Source of the DNA: Larix sibirica
Taxonomy: Eukaryota; Streptophyta; Pinopsida; Pinales; Pinaceae
Direction of reading: 5' to 3'
Length of the DNA stretch: 11,429 bases
NCBI GenBank assembly: GCA_004151065.3
Contig: NWUY0300007975.1
Location: 14,323 to 25,751, forward strand
Shown: piece after piece, positions 9,159 to 11,429 of the stretch
Position numbering within the stretch: the stretch's first letter is position 1
Layout of the letters: every line of letters starts with the position of its first letter
The notes under the pieces: generated by a model
Told to the model about the DNA's origin: nothing
What the model saw: only the letters and a program-made list of their open reading frames with translations
The model's database searches: none
Made by a program: the position numbers and the translations under genes

Positions 9159-9176
9159 ATCCCACTAGCGCCACCA
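9159..9176 (-). promoter_or_regulatory. Putative primer-binding site, copy B
   Basis: Identical to copy A (minus strand TGGTGGCGCTAGTGGGAT), with the same distance to the proposed LTR end at 9184. It provides no independent confirmation because it lies inside the identical block. Confidence 0.4.
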
Positions 9177-9183
9177 CTAAACC

Positions 9184-9600
9184 TGTCATAAAAGCAATAA
9201 TAAATGATTAATAGCTACAACTTCAATAGGAAGAACTTCGACAGACAACCAACTTCCCAAAGAAATATAACTTCGACAAAACTAAGAAGTTGGGGTTTCC
9301 GAGCGACAAAAATAATACTTCGACAGATTACCAACTCCGACATGGAAAACTTCGACACAACAGGGAGTTGGGGTTTCCACTTAAAAACTATAGAACTTAG
9401 ACAGAAAGACCCTCGACAGAACAGATTTGACATGACAGTAACTTAGGTTTTCCACAAAGCTTTGACAGAACTATACATCGACACAACTAACTATGACACA
9501 AACAACTACGATAGAAAATAAACTTGGGGTTTCCAAACGACAAAAGAGAATTTATATATATATATATACAAGTATGCAATTAAACATCTTCACTTTGACA
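9184..9600 (-). mobile_element. Putative Gypsy LTR, copy B (~417 bp)
   Basis: Base-for-base equivalent of 3366-3782: minus-strand ends TGTCA/TGACA, TATA-rich box near 9551-9570, tandem repeats inside, PBS-like sequence just after. In a normal insertion two copies this identical would suggest very recent origin, but the diverged flanks contradict that. Confidence 0.5.
9218..9534. repeat. Four degenerate ~78-bp tandem repeats inside the LTR, copy B
   Basis: Anchors TTGGGGTTTCC at 9290-9300, 9368-9378, 9443-9453 (variant) and 9524-9534, the same spacings as in copy A. Confidence 0.75.
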
Positions 9601-10961
9601 CGCCACAACTGTCCCTATATGGATTTAGCTGACTTCCATTTACCAAACCTTGGAGGATTTCACCATCTAATTTATGTAGCAGTGTACTGTGCCTGCCTCC
9701 ATGATAAAGTAAATAATATATGGCCCTAGCCAATGCATCTATAACTTAACATGATGTTTGAAAAATTTGTTGTCATAGAGAAGAACTAAGTCTCCTCGCT
9801 AGAAATGCTTCTTAGTAATGTGGCGATCATGCCACACTTTTTCTCGATCTTTCCGTACCTGCAAATGGAAACCTGCAACAAATCGGTCTTCCTTCAACTG
9901 AAGTAATTGTGCTAATCATTCTTCAATAGCACCAGTATCAGACATACATATGAAAGCAACGATTCTTAAACTGGGGATAATATACTCTATAGGAATTATA
10001 ACCTCTTGTCCTTATACCAACTTGAAAGGTGTCTGACTTGTCAACATTTTTCACATTGTTCGATAGGCCCAGAAGATTGCATGGATCCGCAAGTCCCAGT
10101 CATCGTGGTTCACATTACAAACTTTTGTTAGTGCATGTTACATGATTTTATTGAATGCTTCAACTATTCCATTTTCCTATGGATGATACAGATTACTCTT
10201 CTTATGATAGACCTCAAATTATTCAGTAAGGGCTGCTATAGTCTTGTTAAAAAAATGTGCACCTTGATCACGTAATAGAACACGACGACAACCAAACCTT
10301 GTAATGGCATTCTCAAATAGAAATCTCGCAGCAATGCAATCTTGTACTGATGCAGCTTCATCCCATCGTGTAAGATAATATGTCGCAGTGATAGTATACC
10401 TAGCACTAGTATTTTTCCCATGTGGGTTAATAGGTCCCACAAAATCAATAGCCCATTTATCAAAGGCTTGCAACATAACTTGAGGGAATAATGGCATCTC
10501 ATCTCTCCCCGACAGTCTCCCTATTCTATGACATACATCGTAGTTCTGACAATACTCCTTGTCATCCAATTGAAGGGTAGGCCACCACAACCTGACTCTT
10601 AATATCTTCTATGCAAGAGCTTTACCTGCATAGTGGCCTCCCGCAACTCCGTCGCGAGCCTCAACTAAAATTATTGTTCGCTCGTGCTCCAGAACACAAC
10701 GACACAATATCTCATCCAGTCCTAACTAATACAATTGACCAGTTATCAACTGATAGTCCTTCGAATTAACCACTAACTACTTATTCTGCACAATCGTATA
10801 TATTTCTAGTTCCATCCCTGTAGACAAAAAGTTCACAATATATTCAAAGTATGCACCAAACATTGTTACTGAAAAGAGATGCACATTTGGCAGGTTGTAT
10901 TCTAAACTAGTCGTTTCTTCTCTTGTCTCCAACCTCGACAGATGGTTAGGCCCCTCATTCA
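9590..10961 (-). pseudogene. pol: Ty3/Gypsy pol 3' part: RNase H tail and integrase, copy B
   Basis: One minus-strand frame runs from 10961 to 10219 with TAG stops around 10777, 10730 and 10620. It gives GPNHLSRLET (RNase H/integrase linker), LEHER, GGHYAG, LWWPTL, then WAIDFVGPI and LRDQGAHF. The rest to the stop at 9590-9592 is identical to copy A and shares its stops and its frameshift (here near 9681). In this copy the zinc finger has lost two ligands: the first His is Arg (EARDGVAGGH) and the Cys pair reads CQNYDVC, with Tyr where copy A has Cys. The sequence is cut at the N at 10962, inside the linker, so most of RNase H is missing. Non-functional. Confidence 0.88.
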
Positions 10962-10962
10962 N
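10962..10962. other. Ambiguous base N at the right end of Gypsy copy B
   Basis: Homology to copy A (position 5143) stops exactly here although A continues for another ~120 bp of recognisable pol. The sequence to the right is unrelated. Confidence 0.6.
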
Positions 10963-10980
10963 GTATGAATCCATCCCACA

Positions 10981-11010
10981 ATTTGGAGTTTATTCCTCAA
11001 CACTCCAAAT
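10981..11010. repeat. 9-bp inverted repeat (hairpin)
   Basis: ATTTGGAGT (10981-10989) and ACTCCAAAT (11002-11010) are perfect inverted copies with a 12-nt loop, 18 bp right of the N. Confidence 0.6.
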
Positions 11011-11194
11011 ATGAATGGACCTGATATGATATTGCCTCACTAGTGAACCCCGGATGACTTTTAAATTTATATGTCAAGGAACATAACTTAAATATAAAAA
11101 AAGCTATTTAAAATAAAAATGAGTTGAATTTAATCCTTTAATTTTCAAAATAAACATAATTACAAATTACAAATCCAAAGCCTAAGGAGAATCA

Positions 11195-11429
11195 AGGTAT
11201 ATCCATAATTCACTCAATCATTAAATAGAGGCTCAACAAGAGCACCATATCACTTACAAGAATTGAACTCATAGCGTGTATAATTACATAGTCAATACAT
11301 AAGGGCTCAACAAGAGCATCATGTCACTTACAAGAATTGAACCTAGCTGAAGAAGGTAACAATCATTCCTCCCAACCACCCAAACTACATCCAATACGAA
11401 GGGGCCTCGCCATGATGACCCAAACTACG
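11195..11429. repeat. 74-bp tandem repeat, two clear units
   Basis: A 39-bp core at 11230-11268 recurs at 11304-11342 with two mismatches (GGCTCAACAAGAGCA...AAGAATTGAAC), spaced 74 bp. The sequence before each core is also similar (ATAATT...CAAT.A..TAA). A third, weaker unit may start near 11390 (AATACGAAGGGGCCTC). It may belong to an element extending beyond the window. Confidence 0.65.

Larger units (their letters stand above)
8939..10458. repeat. 1520-bp block identical to 3121-4640
   Basis: Second member of the identical pair, same orientation, offset 5818. It covers leader, PBS, LTR and the integrase core and C-terminus, and its edges fall inside otherwise diverged homologous sequence. 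Confidence 0.9.
10963..11429. other. Unassigned A+T-rich sequence at right end
   Basis: No reading frame or known element is recognisable. It contains a hairpin (10981-11010) and a two- to three-unit tandem repeat (from 11230). It does not continue either the pol gene or the LINE. Confidence 0.55.

Noticed and set aside
7408-10975. Target-site duplication around copy B
   Set aside because: The bases left of 7418 and right of 10962 share no direct repeat, so an ordinary insertion of copy B into the LINE is not supported.
1-11429. tRNA, rRNA or organellar genes
   Set aside because: I saw no cloverleaf, rRNA core or plastid/mitochondrial coding sequence on either strand; the PBS resembles only a tRNA 3' end.

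Overview
The window looks like nuclear DNA of a land plant, from a region made almost entirely of decayed transposable elements. I see no intact host gene, tRNA, rRNA or prokaryotic feature. The evidence is plant-type Ty3/Gypsy integrase and RNase H remains, a plant-type LINE reverse transcriptase fragment, and high A+T spacers. The large-genome, repeat-rich look would fit a gymnosperm or another big plant genome, but that is only a guess.

Layout, with the Gypsy and left-end LTR material on the minus strand and the LINE on the plus strand: 1-349 is the promoter-bearing part of an LTR, possibly Copia type, running off the left edge. 363-3094 is a long broken ORF of unknown function (copy A). 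3095-3358 holds a leader and a putative primer-binding site. 3366-3782 is a putative LTR with a TATA box and four degenerate ~78-bp tandem repeats. 3772-about 5265 is the 3' part of a Gypsy pol (end of RNase H, then integrase). About 5266-6590 is A+T-rich sequence that I cannot assign. About 6590-7417 is the LINE fragment. An N at 7418 is followed by copy B of the same Gypsy module, 7419-10961 (unknown ORF, leader, PBS, LTR, pol), closed by another N at 10962. 10963-11429 is unrelated and contains a 74-bp tandem repeat.

Read 5'->3' on the minus strand, each Gypsy copy runs pol end, LTR, primer-binding site, leader, then a long ORF. That is the arrangement expected at a junction between two elements sharing one LTR, not of a single element. 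Nothing here is likely to be functional: every reading frame carries several stops.

The most striking observation is that copies A and B are clearly diverged over most of their length but appear base-for-base identical over about 1520 bp (3121-4640 and 8939-10458), with abrupt edges. Copy B is also bounded on both sides by single N bases, exactly where its homology to A stops. Either a recent gene conversion or an assembly/gap-filling artefact could explain this, and I consider the artefact at least as likely.
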